NCBI GenBank assembly: GCA_027074515.1
Contig: JALTCQ010000075.1
Coordinates: 1 to 7,230, forward strand
Source: Microcaldota archaeon
GTDB lineage: Archaea > Iainarchaeota > Iainarchaeia > JAADDC01
Direction of reading: 5' to 3'
DNA length: 7,230 bases
In this document: positions 1 to 6,340 of the stretch, one piece after another
Layout of the letters: every line of letters starts with the position of its first letter
Numbering within the stretch: position 1 is the stretch's first letter
Position numbers and translations under genes: made by a program
Notes under the pieces: generated by a model
Told to the model about the DNA's origin: nothing
Database searches by the model: none
The model's input: the letters and a program-made list of their open reading frames with translations, nothing else

Positions 1-585
1 GATTTCCTCGTACGCACAGCAAAGGAAAGAGAGCGTCTGGCAGAAATGTCCAATTTCAGCGTAAAGAATGGTGGATGGTACAAAAAACTCGTGGACTCCG
101 CGGCAAGGGACGAGTTCGGAGACGCAGTGTACAACGTACTATCCAAAATAGAAGAAAGAATAATGGCAATGGAACGAGGGGAGCGACTCCTTGCAGAAGA
201 AGCCGCACAGAGAGCACGAGATCATGATGATACGTCACGAGCGATAAAAAAGGCAGGAGCAGATCCCTGGACAGTAATCACACATTCTAAACTGATGAAA
301 CCTGAAAACGTGGCAGAAGCGCTGGAACTGCCTGAAAACCTCGTCAAAAAGCATGTGAAAGCGTATGAGGAGTATGAAAGAAGCATAGATGAATATTACA
401 AGCACAAAAACGCATACAGAGCATTCTTAGACGAGGTGTCCCGCGTTTTTGAGGAAGCTCCGCTCATATACCACGTGTACGTCGCACGAAAGGGCGGGAA
501 GCTGCATCCGAAGCTGGACGAGTCGTACCTACGCGCAATGCAAAGAACGATACGTAGAAAGATGGAAGAGCTGCAGGGACATTAG
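1..585 (+). CDS. Unknown charged helical protein, 5' end probably missing
   Basis: I do not recognise this protein. The reading frame is open to the first base of the window: 15 codons precede the first ATG at 46, and those codons look coding (FLVRTAKERERLAE). There is no TATA-like box upstream of 46, although the complete genes here have one about 25 bp before their start, so the gene probably begins outside the window. The visible 194 residues are rich in Glu, Lys, Arg and Ala and look almost entirely helical, with coiled-coil-like stretches near residues 45-75 and 120-150. There is no signal peptide, membrane segment or cysteine cluster. Residues about 101-120 (KPENVAEALELPENLVKKHV) resemble a helix-turn-helix, but only weakly. 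It ends tail to tail with rtcB, overlapping it by 4 bp. It is not archease, the usual RtcB partner. If 46 is the true start, the protein has 179 residues. Confidence 0.75.
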   Translation, partial: DFLVRTAKERERLAEMSNFSVKNGGWYKKLVDSAARDEFGDAVYNVLSKIEERIMAMERGERLLAEEAAQRARDHDDTSRAIKKAGADPWTVITHSKLMKPENVAEALELPENLVKKHVKAYEEYERSIDEYYKHKNAYRAFLDEVSRVFEEAPLIYHVYVARKGGKLHPKLDESYLRAMQRTIRRKMEELQGH

Positions 586-2009
586 CCCTTCACCACACCG
601 AGAGGCACCATTCTCGCAACCTTCTTGGCAATCCCCGCAATTTCAACGGACCTTATGACCTCATCCACGTCCTTGTACGCGTCTGGAGCCTCCTCTGCGA
701 GTACCTTCATGGAAACTGCGCGCACCTTCTTCCCCTGCGCCTCCAAACGCTTCAAAACGTCTTCACCAGGGTGCACCTTCTTCGCCTTGGTTCTGGACAT
801 CACCCTGCCGGCACCGTGACAAATGCTCCCGAAGGTCTCCTCAAGCGCCTTCTCCGTTCCTACCATCACGTAGGACGCCGTGCCCATGCTCCCCGGGATG
901 AGAACGGGGTGACCCACATCTGCATACGTCTTGGGTACCTCCGGACGACCGGCTGGGAAGGCACGGGTAGCACCCTTGCGGTGGACCACGAGCTTCTTGC
1001 CCCCATGCTCTTCCAGCTTCGCTATGTTGTGGGCCACGTCATAGACGACGTGCATGCCCAAGTCCTCCGCATCCTCGCCGAAGACAGCCTCAAAGGACTG
1101 ACGGACGAAGTGCGTCACCATCTGCCTGTTCGTGAATGCGTAGTTCACCGCTGCCTTCATTGCTGCGAAGTAGTCCTGCGCCTCGTCGGACTGGAAGGGT
1201 GCCGCTGCCAGCTGCCTGTCCGGGAGCTCTATCCCGTACTTTTTGCCAGCATCCTCCATGACGCGGATGTAATCCGAGGCAACCTGGTGCCCGAAGCCGC
1301 GGGAGCCCGTGTGGATCATGATAACGACCTGATCCTCGAAGAGGCCGAAGCGCTTGGCGATCTTTTCATCAAACACGCGGGAGACACGCTGTATTTCTAG
1401 GAAGTGGTTTCCAGAGCCTAGTGTTCCCAATTCCTTCCTGCCGCGCTTTCTTGCACGGGCGGAGACCTTGTCTGGATCCGCACCAGGCATAGCTCCGTTC
1501 TCCTCGATGTGCTTGGGGTCGTCCTCCCAGGCATAGCCCTTGTCCACCGCCCAGTAGACGCCCTCTGTCATGACCTCGTCAAAGTCCCCGTCAGACAGTC
1601 GTATGTGGCTCTCGGCGCCGAGACCCGCGGGAACGTTCTTGAAGAGCACGTCCACGAGTTCATCCAGCCGGTTCTTCACGTCCGAGTACGTTAGATCCGT
1701 CCGCAGGAGGCGGACACCGCAATTAATATCAAAGCCCACGCCGCCAGGAGAGATGACGCCCTCCTCCGCGTCAAAGGCTGCAACACCGCCGATGGGGAAT
1801 CCGTAGCCCTGGTGCGCATCGGGGAGCATGATTGAGTACTTCTGGATGCCTGGAAGAGTGGCAACGTTCATGGCCTGCGTAATCGCTCCTTCGTCCAGCG
1901 CGTTCACTATTTTTTCCGTCCCATAGATGCGCGCGGGAACCCTCATGTCTGAACGCTCGGACTTCGGGATCTCCCAGACGCCTTCACGGATCTTTATGAT
2001 TCTGGGCAT
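582..2009 (-). CDS. rtcB: RtcB tRNA-splicing ligase
   Basis: RtcB joins tRNA exon halves after intron removal and repairs RNA breaks. It ligates 2',3'-cyclic phosphate (or 3'-phosphate) ends to 5'-OH ends using GTP and Mn2+, in the cytoplasm. The 475-residue length fits the archaeal family (about 480). The metal and catalytic residues are present in the expected order: D94 and C97 in GGVGFDINCGVR, H202 in GSGNHFLEI, H233 in IHTGSRGFGH, H327 in YDVAHNIAK, and H398 in CHGAGR, which should be the guanylylated histidine. The other signature, LPDAHQGYGFPIGGVAAFD at 62-80, is intact. No intein interrupts the C97 region, a site where some archaeal RtcBs carry one. The start at 2009 keeps the typical N-terminus (VWEIPKSERSDMRVPARIYG). 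There is no Shine-Dalgarno motif, and a TATA-like box lies about 26 bp upstream. No archease gene is adjacent. In many archaea archease assists RtcB, so it must lie elsewhere if present. Confidence 0.97.
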   Translation of the reverse strand: MPRIIKIREGVWEIPKSERSDMRVPARIYGTEKIVNALDEGAITQAMNVATLPGIQKYSIMLPDAHQGYGFPIGGVAAFDAEEGVISPGGVGFDINCGVRLLRTDLTYSDVKNRLDELVDVLFKNVPAGLGAESHIRLSDGDFDEVMTEGVYWAVDKGYAWEDDPKHIEENGAMPGADPDKVSARARKRGRKELGTLGSGNHFLEIQRVSRVFDEKIAKRFGLFEDQVVIMIHTGSRGFGHQVASDYIRVMEDAGKKYGIELPDRQLAAAPFQSDEAQDYFAAMKAAVNYAFTNRQMVTHFVRQSFEAVFGEDAEDLGMHVVYDVAHNIAKLEEHGGKKLVVHRKGATRAFPAGRPEVPKTYADVGHPVLIPGSMGTASYVMVGTEKALEETFGSICHGAGRVMSRTKAKKVHPGEDVLKRLEAQGKKVRAVSMKVLAEEAPDAYKDVDEVIRSVEIAGIAKKVARMVPLGVVKG

Positions 2010-2030
2010 GTAATAACAACTGAAAAGAGT

Positions 2031-2040
2031 GTTTTAGTAA
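2031..2040 (-). promoter_or_regulatory. TATA-like box of rtcB
   Basis: On the minus strand this reads TTACTAAAAC, centred about 26 bp upstream of the rtcB ATG. That spacing would place the transcription start at or next to the start codon, giving a leaderless mRNA. No Shine-Dalgarno motif lies between the box and the start. The match to a TATA consensus is moderate; spacing is the main support. Confidence 0.5.
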
Positions 2041-2070
2041 CTATGCAGTTTCGCAAAAAGCGATCACGGA

Positions 2071-2089
2071 TACGTTTTCGGAAAACATA
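2071..2089. repeat. Operator-like inverted repeat next to a TATA box
   Basis: The arms GTTTTC (2074-2079) and GAAAAC (2081-2086) are perfect inverted repeats around a single G. The symmetry extends outward by TA/TA across one mismatch, giving a 19-bp near-palindrome (TACGTTTTCGGAAAACATA). It abuts the strong TATA box of the membrane-protein gene and covers the position where TFB would contact DNA (BRE). A dimeric regulator bound here could block or aid TFB/TBP. It lies 62 bp or more upstream of the rtcB start, too far to cover that gene's core promoter. The RNA hairpin reading is unlikely, because the site lies upstream of the predicted transcription start. The regulatory role is inferred from position and symmetry only. 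Confidence 0.45.
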
Positions 2090-2101
2090 AAATATATAAA
2101 A
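2090..2101 (+). promoter_or_regulatory. Strong TATA box for the membrane-protein gene
   Basis: The stretch AAATATATAAAA is the best TATA box in the window. Counting about 25 bp from its centre (near 2096) places transcription start near 2121. That leaves a short leader of roughly 13 bases before the ATG at 2135, enough to hold the Shine-Dalgarno motif. Confidence 0.75.
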
Positions 2102-2124
2102 CAGCTCAATAAAATTATCGGTCG

Positions 2125-2129
2125 GGTGA
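2125..2129 (+). promoter_or_regulatory. Shine-Dalgarno motif GGTGA that decides the start
   Basis: GGTGA is complementary to the archaeal 16S rRNA 3' end. It lies 5 bases before the ATG at 2135 and 8 before the ATG at 2138. It overlaps the GTG at 2126, which would otherwise be the most upstream start in this frame, so an ATG start is the better reading. No other complete gene in the window has a comparable motif. Confidence 0.6.
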
Positions 2130-2134
2130 ATAGT

Positions 2135-2614
2135 ATGATGAATATCGCAATAATTGGCGCAGTGTATATCTTCGTGGTTTACTTTATAACCACGTGGCTG
2201 TCGGGTCGTCTGTTAGACGAAGAGGGTAACGCAAAAAAGGCAGCCATTGCTGCAACGGTGTGGGCAATAATCATCGGTGGGTTACTCGCAATTACGACAA
2301 GCTCAACAAGCCCCAGTACGATGGCTGGGCTCGCAATCACGACAGAAATCATATACTTGTTCGGATACGTAATAATAGTAAAGTACACATACAAAACAGA
2401 TTGGAAACGTGCAACGCTAATATGGCTCAGCTCATTTGGCGGTGCAATGATCATCACGATGATATTGGGGGCTGTCTTTACGATGGCGATAGTACAAATG
2501 ATGTACTCCGCAAGCATGGCAAGCGCCAACACGCTCGCAGGGCTACACAGCACAACAAGCAATATCGCGAACACTGCCAACGGATATCAGCAAGCGATCC
2601 GCAACCCAATATAA
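2135..2614 (+). CDS. Small four-helix membrane protein, function unknown
   Basis: I do not recognise this protein. In the numbering from ATG 2135 (159 residues) four hydrophobic helices are visible: about 4-23 (IAIIGAVYIFVVYFITTWL), 36-54, 64-83 (ending in a YVIIVKY stretch) and 95-122 (TLIWLSSFGGAMIITMILGAVF). Short charged loops separate them: DEEGNAKKA after helix 1 and YKTDWKRA after helix 3. The positive charges in these loops suggest they face the cytoplasm. The C-terminal 35 residues are hydrophilic and rich in Ser, Thr, Asn and Ala, with no motif I know. No catalytic or metal-binding pattern is visible. The start was chosen for its Shine-Dalgarno motif; ATG 2138 and GTG 2126 are alternatives. 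The gene has the strongest promoter in the window and an operator-like repeat, so it may be well expressed or regulated. It is more AT-rich than its neighbours. Confidence 0.8.
   Translation: MMNIAIIGAVYIFVVYFITTWLSGRLLDEEGNAKKAAIAATVWAIIIGGLLAITTSSTSPSTMAGLAITTEIIYLFGYVIIVKYTYKTDWKRATLIWLSSFGGAMIITMILGAVFTMAIVQMMYSASMASANTLAGLHSTTSNIANTANGYQQAIRNPI
2608..2614 (+). promoter_or_regulatory. TATA box of lysS over the upstream stop codon
   Basis: AATATAA is centred 26 bp before the lysS ATG at 2637, the spacing expected for a leaderless transcript. The last three bases of the box are the TAA stop of the membrane-protein gene (2612-2614). No Shine-Dalgarno motif precedes lysS. Confidence 0.6.
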
Positions 2615-2617
2615 CCC

Positions 2618-2625
2618 TTTTTCTT
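2618..2625 (+). terminator. T-rich tract after the membrane-protein gene
   Basis: TTTTTCTT begins four bases after the stop codon. Archaeal RNA polymerase can stop at such T tracts without a hairpin, so this could end the membrane-protein transcript. It also lies between the TATA box and start of lysS, so it could equally be part of that promoter. Confidence 0.35.
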
Positions 2626-2636
2626 CCCATAGTAGC

Positions 2637-4190
2637 ATGCACTGGGCAGACGTGACTGCAGAACGCGTGATCAAAGAGCGAGGAGACAAGGAAGAGTACG
2701 TCTTCGAATCGGGGATAACGCCCTCGGGTTTCGTGCACATCGGCAACTTCCGCGAGGCGTTCACCGTCTGGGCAGTAGCCAAGGCTTTACGTTCAAAGGG
2801 GAAGAAGGTCCGCGTCATCCACTTCTGGGACGACTACGATCGGTTCCGAAAGGTGCCGAAGAACGTACCCAAGGAGTGGGAAGAACACATAGGAAAGCCA
2901 GTAACGGAGGTTCCAGACCCGTGGGGCTGCCACAAGAGTTATGCGCACCACTTTATGGACCAGTTCGAGGAAGAGATAACAAAACTAGGCATGCACGTAG
3001 AGTTCCTCCACGCGGAGAAGCTCTACAAGTCGGGCTTCTTCGAAGATCAGATAAGAACTGCGCTTGAGAAAAAGGAAGAGATACGCGAAGTGCTCAACGA
3101 AATAAGAGAGCAGGCAAAGCAGGAACCGCTACCCGAAGGCTGGTGGCCCGTTTACGTCTACTGTGAGAAGTGTAGAACCGACAGCACAGAGATCGTATCC
3201 TTCGACGGCGAGTACGTCCACTACAAATGCAAGAAGTGCGGCCACGAAGGAAGAACAAACATACGCGACGGCAACGTTAAGATGAGATGGCGCGTGGACT
3301 GGCCAGCAAGATGGGCGAAACTAGGCATCGACTTCGAGCCGGCAGGGAAGGATCACCACGCCGCAGGAGGATCCTTTGACACGGGGAGCAAGATCGTGAG
3401 GAAAATCTTCGGCGCAGAGCCCCCCGCAAGCATTATGTACGAGTTCGTGAGCATAAAGGGGCAGAAGGGCAAGATGAGCGGTTCAAAGGGCAACGTGATA
3501 CTCATATCCGACCTACTTGAAGTCATGGAGCCTGAACTGATTCTCTTCTACTACGCACGATACCGTCCCAACAAGGAGATAAAAATAGACCTCGGTCTGG
3601 ACCTTCTCAAGCAGTACGACGAGTTTGATCGGACTGAAGAAGCGTACTGGGGGGACAAGGAATACGACGAAGACCTCCTGCGTGCCTACTGGATCGCCAT
3701 GGAGCCCATGCCAGAGAAAAAACCCATACGCGTCCCGTTCTCCACGCTGGTGAACCTCGTGCAGCTGCCAGGAATGGACGAGAAGAAATTACGGACCACG
3801 CTCATCAGGATGGGCAAGATTCCAGAGAACATTGGCGATGAAGATTGGAAGAAAGTGCTGGCACGTGCAGAGAGGGCGAAGATCTGGGTGAAGAAGTATG
3901 CGCCGGAGAACGTGAAGTTTGTCGTGTTGGAGGAGCTACCGGCGATAGACGTGCCAGAAAACATCAGAGAAGGACTAAAAAGGATAGCTGAAGCGGTAGA
4001 GCGCGGAGTGACGGAAGAAGAGCTGAATACAATCCTCTTCGAAACTGCAAAGAGCGTCTCATCGCCAAGGGCGTTCTTCCCCTGGATCTACAGACTATTC
4101 ATCGGAAAGGAAAGAGGTCCGAGAGCAGCAGGGTTCCTCCTCTCCATGGATAGAGAATTCGTGGTAAAAAGACTACGGTTGGAAGAATAG
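2637..4190 (+). CDS. lysS: Class I lysyl-tRNA synthetase
   Basis: This enzyme charges tRNA(Lys) with lysine at the expense of ATP. It is the class I form, found in most Euryarchaeota and a few bacteria, and unrelated in fold to the class II LysRS of most other organisms. The 517-residue length fits the family. The Rossmann-fold signatures are HIGN at 34-37 (HIGH motif, in TPSGFVHIGNFRE) and KMSGS at 279-283 (KMSKS motif, in KGKMSGSKGN). An inserted zinc-binding domain has C176/C179 and C198/C201. HFWDDYDRFRKVP at 62-74 is also characteristic of the family. The helical C-terminal part (about 320-517) would bind the anticodon. The ATG at 2637 gives the standard N-terminus and is preceded by a TATA box at leaderless spacing. 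The 3' end overlaps truA on the other strand by 18 bp. Nothing is missing or broken. Confidence 0.97.
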   Translation: MHWADVTAERVIKERGDKEEYVFESGITPSGFVHIGNFREAFTVWAVAKALRSKGKKVRVIHFWDDYDRFRKVPKNVPKEWEEHIGKPVTEVPDPWGCHKSYAHHFMDQFEEEITKLGMHVEFLHAEKLYKSGFFEDQIRTALEKKEEIREVLNEIREQAKQEPLPEGWWPVYVYCEKCRTDSTEIVSFDGEYVHYKCKKCGHEGRTNIRDGNVKMRWRVDWPARWAKLGIDFEPAGKDHHAAGGSFDTGSKIVRKIFGAEPPASIMYEFVSIKGQKGKMSGSKGNVILISDLLEVMEPELILFYYARYRPNKEIKIDLGLDLLKQYDEFDRTEEAYWGDKEYDEDLLRAYWIAMEPMPEKKPIRVPFSTLVNLVQLPGMDEKKLRTTLIRMGKIPENIGDEDWKKVLARAERAKIWVKKYAPENVKFVVLEELPAIDVPENIREGLKRIAEAVERGVTEEELNTILFETAKSVSSPRAFFPWIYRLFIGKERGPRAAGFLLSMDREFVVKRLRLEE

Positions 4191-4958
4191 CCTAGCCCTG
4201 GCCAGCGACGCCCGAACCATGCTCTTTCTTTCTTCTTCTGCCCAATAATCCATCATTTTCCTGTACCAGTCGGAATCCACGGTCCAGGAAACGCTGGGAT
4301 AGTGAACGTCCATGAGTATGAGGCCCTCTGGCGGTGCGGGGGGCACGGGATCCTTCTCCTCCAGTCGTCGTCGGATTTCGTCCAGATCCCACTCGCCCAA
4401 GGCAACGCGCATCAGGGCAGTGGCAATCCTTCGGACCATCTGGCGGAGGAATCCGGGGGCATAGATGTCCATCACTGTGTAACCCGTGTTAAAAATATCG
4501 ATCCGCTTTACGGTTCTGACGGGGTTCTTATCCTCGAGGATGGCGAAGGACGAGAAATCGTGCCTGCCAATGAAGAGCGCTGCTGCTTCGCGCATGCGCT
4601 CCTCCCGATCTACGGAAAAACGGTGAGGAAAAACGTATCGATACCAACGAAGACGAGCGTCCCGTATCGGGTTGAACGAGTGCGGTACCGGGGCATACGC
4701 CCATATCCAGATGTTCCTCAGGCGAGAGTTGATCTCCCCGAGCTTGGGTTCCCTTCGTATCTCCGCGGCGAAGACGTTAGCCAGCGCGTGAACTCCCTTA
4801 TCCGTTCTGCTGGAGAAGAGGAAGAAATCGTCCCCCCTGCGGTACCCGCTCTCCGTGAGAACGCGCAGGATCTCTCCTTCGACTGTGCGGACGTTTGGCT
4901 GACGTGCAAGTCCGTGATATCCCTCGCCCACGTACGCCACACGGAACGCATATCGCAT
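4173..4958 (-). CDS. truA: tRNA pseudouridine synthase TruA
   Basis: TruA isomerises uridines at positions 38-40 in the tRNA anticodon arm to pseudouridine. The 261-residue protein has the family pattern: an N-terminal strand (MRYAFRVAYVGEGYHGLARQ), the catalytic Asp D53 in SSRTDKGVHALAN, the RWYRYVF strand at 104-110, GRHDFSSFA at 131-139, the FLRQMVRRI helix at 170-178, and PPAPPEGLIL at 205-214. Length and motifs fit the archaeal form. I chose the ATG at 4958, since the family's N-terminal strand begins there. The open frame runs back to 5075, but the added residues look unlike TruA and would overlap rpa. No Shine-Dalgarno motif is present, and a TATA-like box at leaderless spacing precedes the start. 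It overlaps lysS tail to tail and diverges from rpa. Its C-terminal 12 residues (ASLARARLFFQP) lie largely in the lysS overlap and may be a lineage-specific tail. Confidence 0.95.
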   Translation of the reverse strand: MRYAFRVAYVGEGYHGLARQPNVRTVEGEILRVLTESGYRRGDDFFLFSSRTDKGVHALANVFAAEIRREPKLGEINSRLRNIWIWAYAPVPHSFNPIRDARLRWYRYVFPHRFSVDREERMREAAALFIGRHDFSSFAILEDKNPVRTVKRIDIFNTGYTVMDIYAPGFLRQMVRRIATALMRVALGEWDLDEIRRRLEEKDPVPPAPPEGLILMDVHYPSVSWTVDSDWYRKMMDYWAEEERKSMVRASLARARLFFQP

Positions 4959-4962
4959 TAAG
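4956..4962 (+). promoter_or_regulatory. Weak TATA-like box of rpa over the truA start codon
   Basis: CATTAAG is centred about 28 bp before the rpa GTG start. It overlaps the truA ATG, which is CAT on this strand. The consensus match is weak. It is proposed because the 28-bp gap leaves no better site at the right distance. Confidence 0.35.
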
Positions 4963-4979
4963 AAGAGTTGAGGGCAAAT

Positions 4980-4986
4980 CTTTATT
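4980..4986 (-). promoter_or_regulatory. TATA-like box of truA beside the rpa start codon
   Basis: On the minus strand this reads AATAAAG, centred about 25 bp upstream of the truA ATG and ending directly against the rpa GTG. Spacing fits a leaderless truA mRNA. Confidence 0.45.
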
Positions 4987-6288
4987 GTGGGTGAGGAAGT
5001 AGACGCGCTTGTCAAAAAGATCGCCGAGCACAGCGGCTTGAGCGAGAGCGAGATCAGAAAGAGAATCTCAGACAAGGTAAAGGCATTCGCTGGGCTCTTG
5101 ACGGAAGTAGGGGCAGCCTACGCTGTCGCAAAGGAGCTTGGCGTGGATATCGATATAGAGAAGGAGATTCACAAGAAAACGCCCATAGCGCAGCTCAAGC
5201 CAGGGATGGAACGGGTCACGGTTGTCGGAAGAGTGATGCGCATATTTCCACCAGCAACCTACGAGAAGAACGGAAAGAAGGGGAAGTATTGCAGGATCAT
5301 TCTCGCAGACAATACGGGCGAAATAGGGCTAACGCTCTGGAACCGGGACGTTAGGTACGTGGAAGAAGGTCAGATCCGAGTGGGCGACGTAATAGAAGTG
5401 ATAAACGCACACGTACGCGAGTACAGAGAGCAGCCTGCCCTGAGCATGTCCTTCGACAGCAGGATCATCATAAACCCCGAAGATACTGAAAAAGTGCCAG
5501 AATCACCAGAATTCAAGAAAATAGCCGAGATACATGACGGGGATTCTATGGTATATACGAAGGCTCGTGTCATACGTATATTCCCCCCGCAGACAGTCCA
5601 AACAAGTGCTGGAGAGTCGGAAATGGTTGCAATGATCGTGGGGGACGAGACCGGAACGGCAAGGGTGGCAGTATGGGACAGCAAAAAGGCATCCGGCGTG
5701 AACGAGGGAGACACAATAATCATATCCGCAGGATACGCCAAAGAAAACGAAAGAGGGATCACAATCCACGTAGGAAAGCTTGGAATGATCCAAAAGACCG
5801 AAGAAACGGTGGATGTACCTCAAATGGCCCAATCACAGCGCAGCAGCATTGTACGAAAGCGCATAGACCAACTCCAAGACGGCGACCGCTTCGTAGCGGT
5901 AAGAGCCACGGTCACGCGCGTGTTCGGCACCAAAGAAGTCCTCGTGTGCAAGAACTGTGGGAGACGGGTGAAGGAAGAAAACGGAAAGTACATATGCGAA
6001 AACTGTGGTGAAACGGAAGCGGTGCCACGAACAACACTCTCAATGGAGCTAGACGACGGATACGGGCGCATAAGAGCCGTGATCTTCGGAGAATTGGCCA
6101 ATAAAATGCTGGAAGATACGGGGGGAACGGAGAGACTCCGTGGAGAGGAAATCGTGGCAACGGGGTACGTGAAAAAATCAAAAATATCTGACAGGCGCGA
6201 ATTTTTCGTGAAAGACGCTGCAAGGCCAGATATAGACGAAGAGATCGAGCGTATGCTCGCAGATGCAAAGAAGAGATTAGGGGAATAA
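4987..6288 (+). CDS. rpa: Replication protein A, three OB folds with zinc finger
   Basis: RPA coats single-stranded DNA during replication and repair. The 433-residue protein has a helical N-terminal domain (1-65; LTEVGAAYAVAKELGVDI is typical of archaeal RPA), OB fold 1 (about 76-160), OB fold 2 (about 188-265) and OB fold 3 (about 300-410). Fold 3 holds a C4 zinc finger: C321/C324 and C337/C340 (CKNCGRR and CENCGE). The first strand is repeated as GRVMRIFPP (81-89), ARVIRIFPP (193-201) and ATVTRVFGT (307-315), so the folds arose by duplication. The start must be the GTG at 4987: an in-frame TGA lies at 4969-4971, and the next in-frame ATG is at residue 74, inside the conserved part. There is no Shine-Dalgarno motif. 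It is followed by radA on the same strand after 52 bp, a sensible pairing because RadA loads onto RPA-coated DNA. This is a multi-OB single-chain form like those of halophiles and methanogens. Confidence 0.95.
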   Translation: MGEEVDALVKKIAEHSGLSESEIRKRISDKVKAFAGLLTEVGAAYAVAKELGVDIDIEKEIHKKTPIAQLKPGMERVTVVGRVMRIFPPATYEKNGKKGKYCRIILADNTGEIGLTLWNRDVRYVEEGQIRVGDVIEVINAHVREYREQPALSMSFDSRIIINPEDTEKVPESPEFKKIAEIHDGDSMVYTKARVIRIFPPQTVQTSAGESEMVAMIVGDETGTARVAVWDSKKASGVNEGDTIIISAGYAKENERGITIHVGKLGMIQKTEETVDVPQMAQSQRSSIVRKRIDQLQDGDRFVAVRATVTRVFGTKEVLVCKNCGRRVKEENGKYICENCGETEAVPRTTLSMELDDGYGRIRAVIFGELANKMLEDTGGTERLRGEEIVATGYVKKSKISDRREFFVKDAARPDIDEEIERMLADAKKRLGE

Positions 6289-6312
6289 AAGGAACGTTTC
6301 CACAGCACCCCC

Positions 6313-6319
6313 TTATTAA
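6313..6319 (+). promoter_or_regulatory. TATA-like box of radA
   Basis: TTATTAA is centred 25 bp before the radA ATG, again the leaderless spacing, in a C-rich context (CCCCC to its left) that makes it stand out. It suggests radA has its own promoter as well as any read-through from rpa. Confidence 0.55.
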
Positions 6320-6330
6320 CGGCCCCACCG

Positions 6331-6337
6331 TTTTTCT
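6331..6337 (+). terminator. Possible T-tract terminator after rpa
   Basis: TTTTTCT lies 42 bases after the rpa stop and just before the radA start. It could end rpa transcripts as an archaeal T-tract terminator. It may instead be only a pyrimidine-rich initiator context for radA. Confidence 0.25.
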
Positions 6338-6340
6338 AAC

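Noticed and set aside
1..585. The left gene as archease, the usual RtcB partner
   Set aside because: Archease is about 140 residues with a mixed alpha-beta fold and conserved acidic metal ligands. This protein is longer, all helical and highly charged, with no such motif.
771..1400. A 209-residue open frame opposite rtcB
   Set aside because: It lies wholly antisense to the conserved rtcB sequence, has no promoter-like box or ribosome-binding site that I see, and its protein matches nothing recognisable.
2051..2063. TCGC-AAAAA-GCGA small inverted repeat in the rtcB/membrane-gene gap
   Set aside because: The arms are only 4 bp, so chance is likely, and it lies outside the predicted transcripts. 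The 2071-2089 palindrome is much stronger.
2179..2580. A hydrophobic open frame opposite the membrane-protein gene
   Set aside because: Antisense of a membrane-protein gene is often hydrophobic as well. The plus strand has a strong TATA box and a Shine-Dalgarno motif, and the minus strand has neither.
4302..4961. A 219-residue open frame opposite truA
   Set aside because: It is the antisense shadow of truA, whose catalytic and structural motifs are intact. The product looks like random composition.
4959..5075. Longer TruA reading frame starting at 5075
   Set aside because: The extra 39 residues do not resemble TruA, would overlap rpa by 89 bp, and precede the family's standard N-terminal strand that begins at the ATG at 4958.
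5820..6308. A 162-residue open frame opposite the end of rpa
   Set aside because: It lies opposite OB fold 3 and the zinc finger of RPA. Its Ser/Arg/Phe-rich product is typical of a shadow frame.
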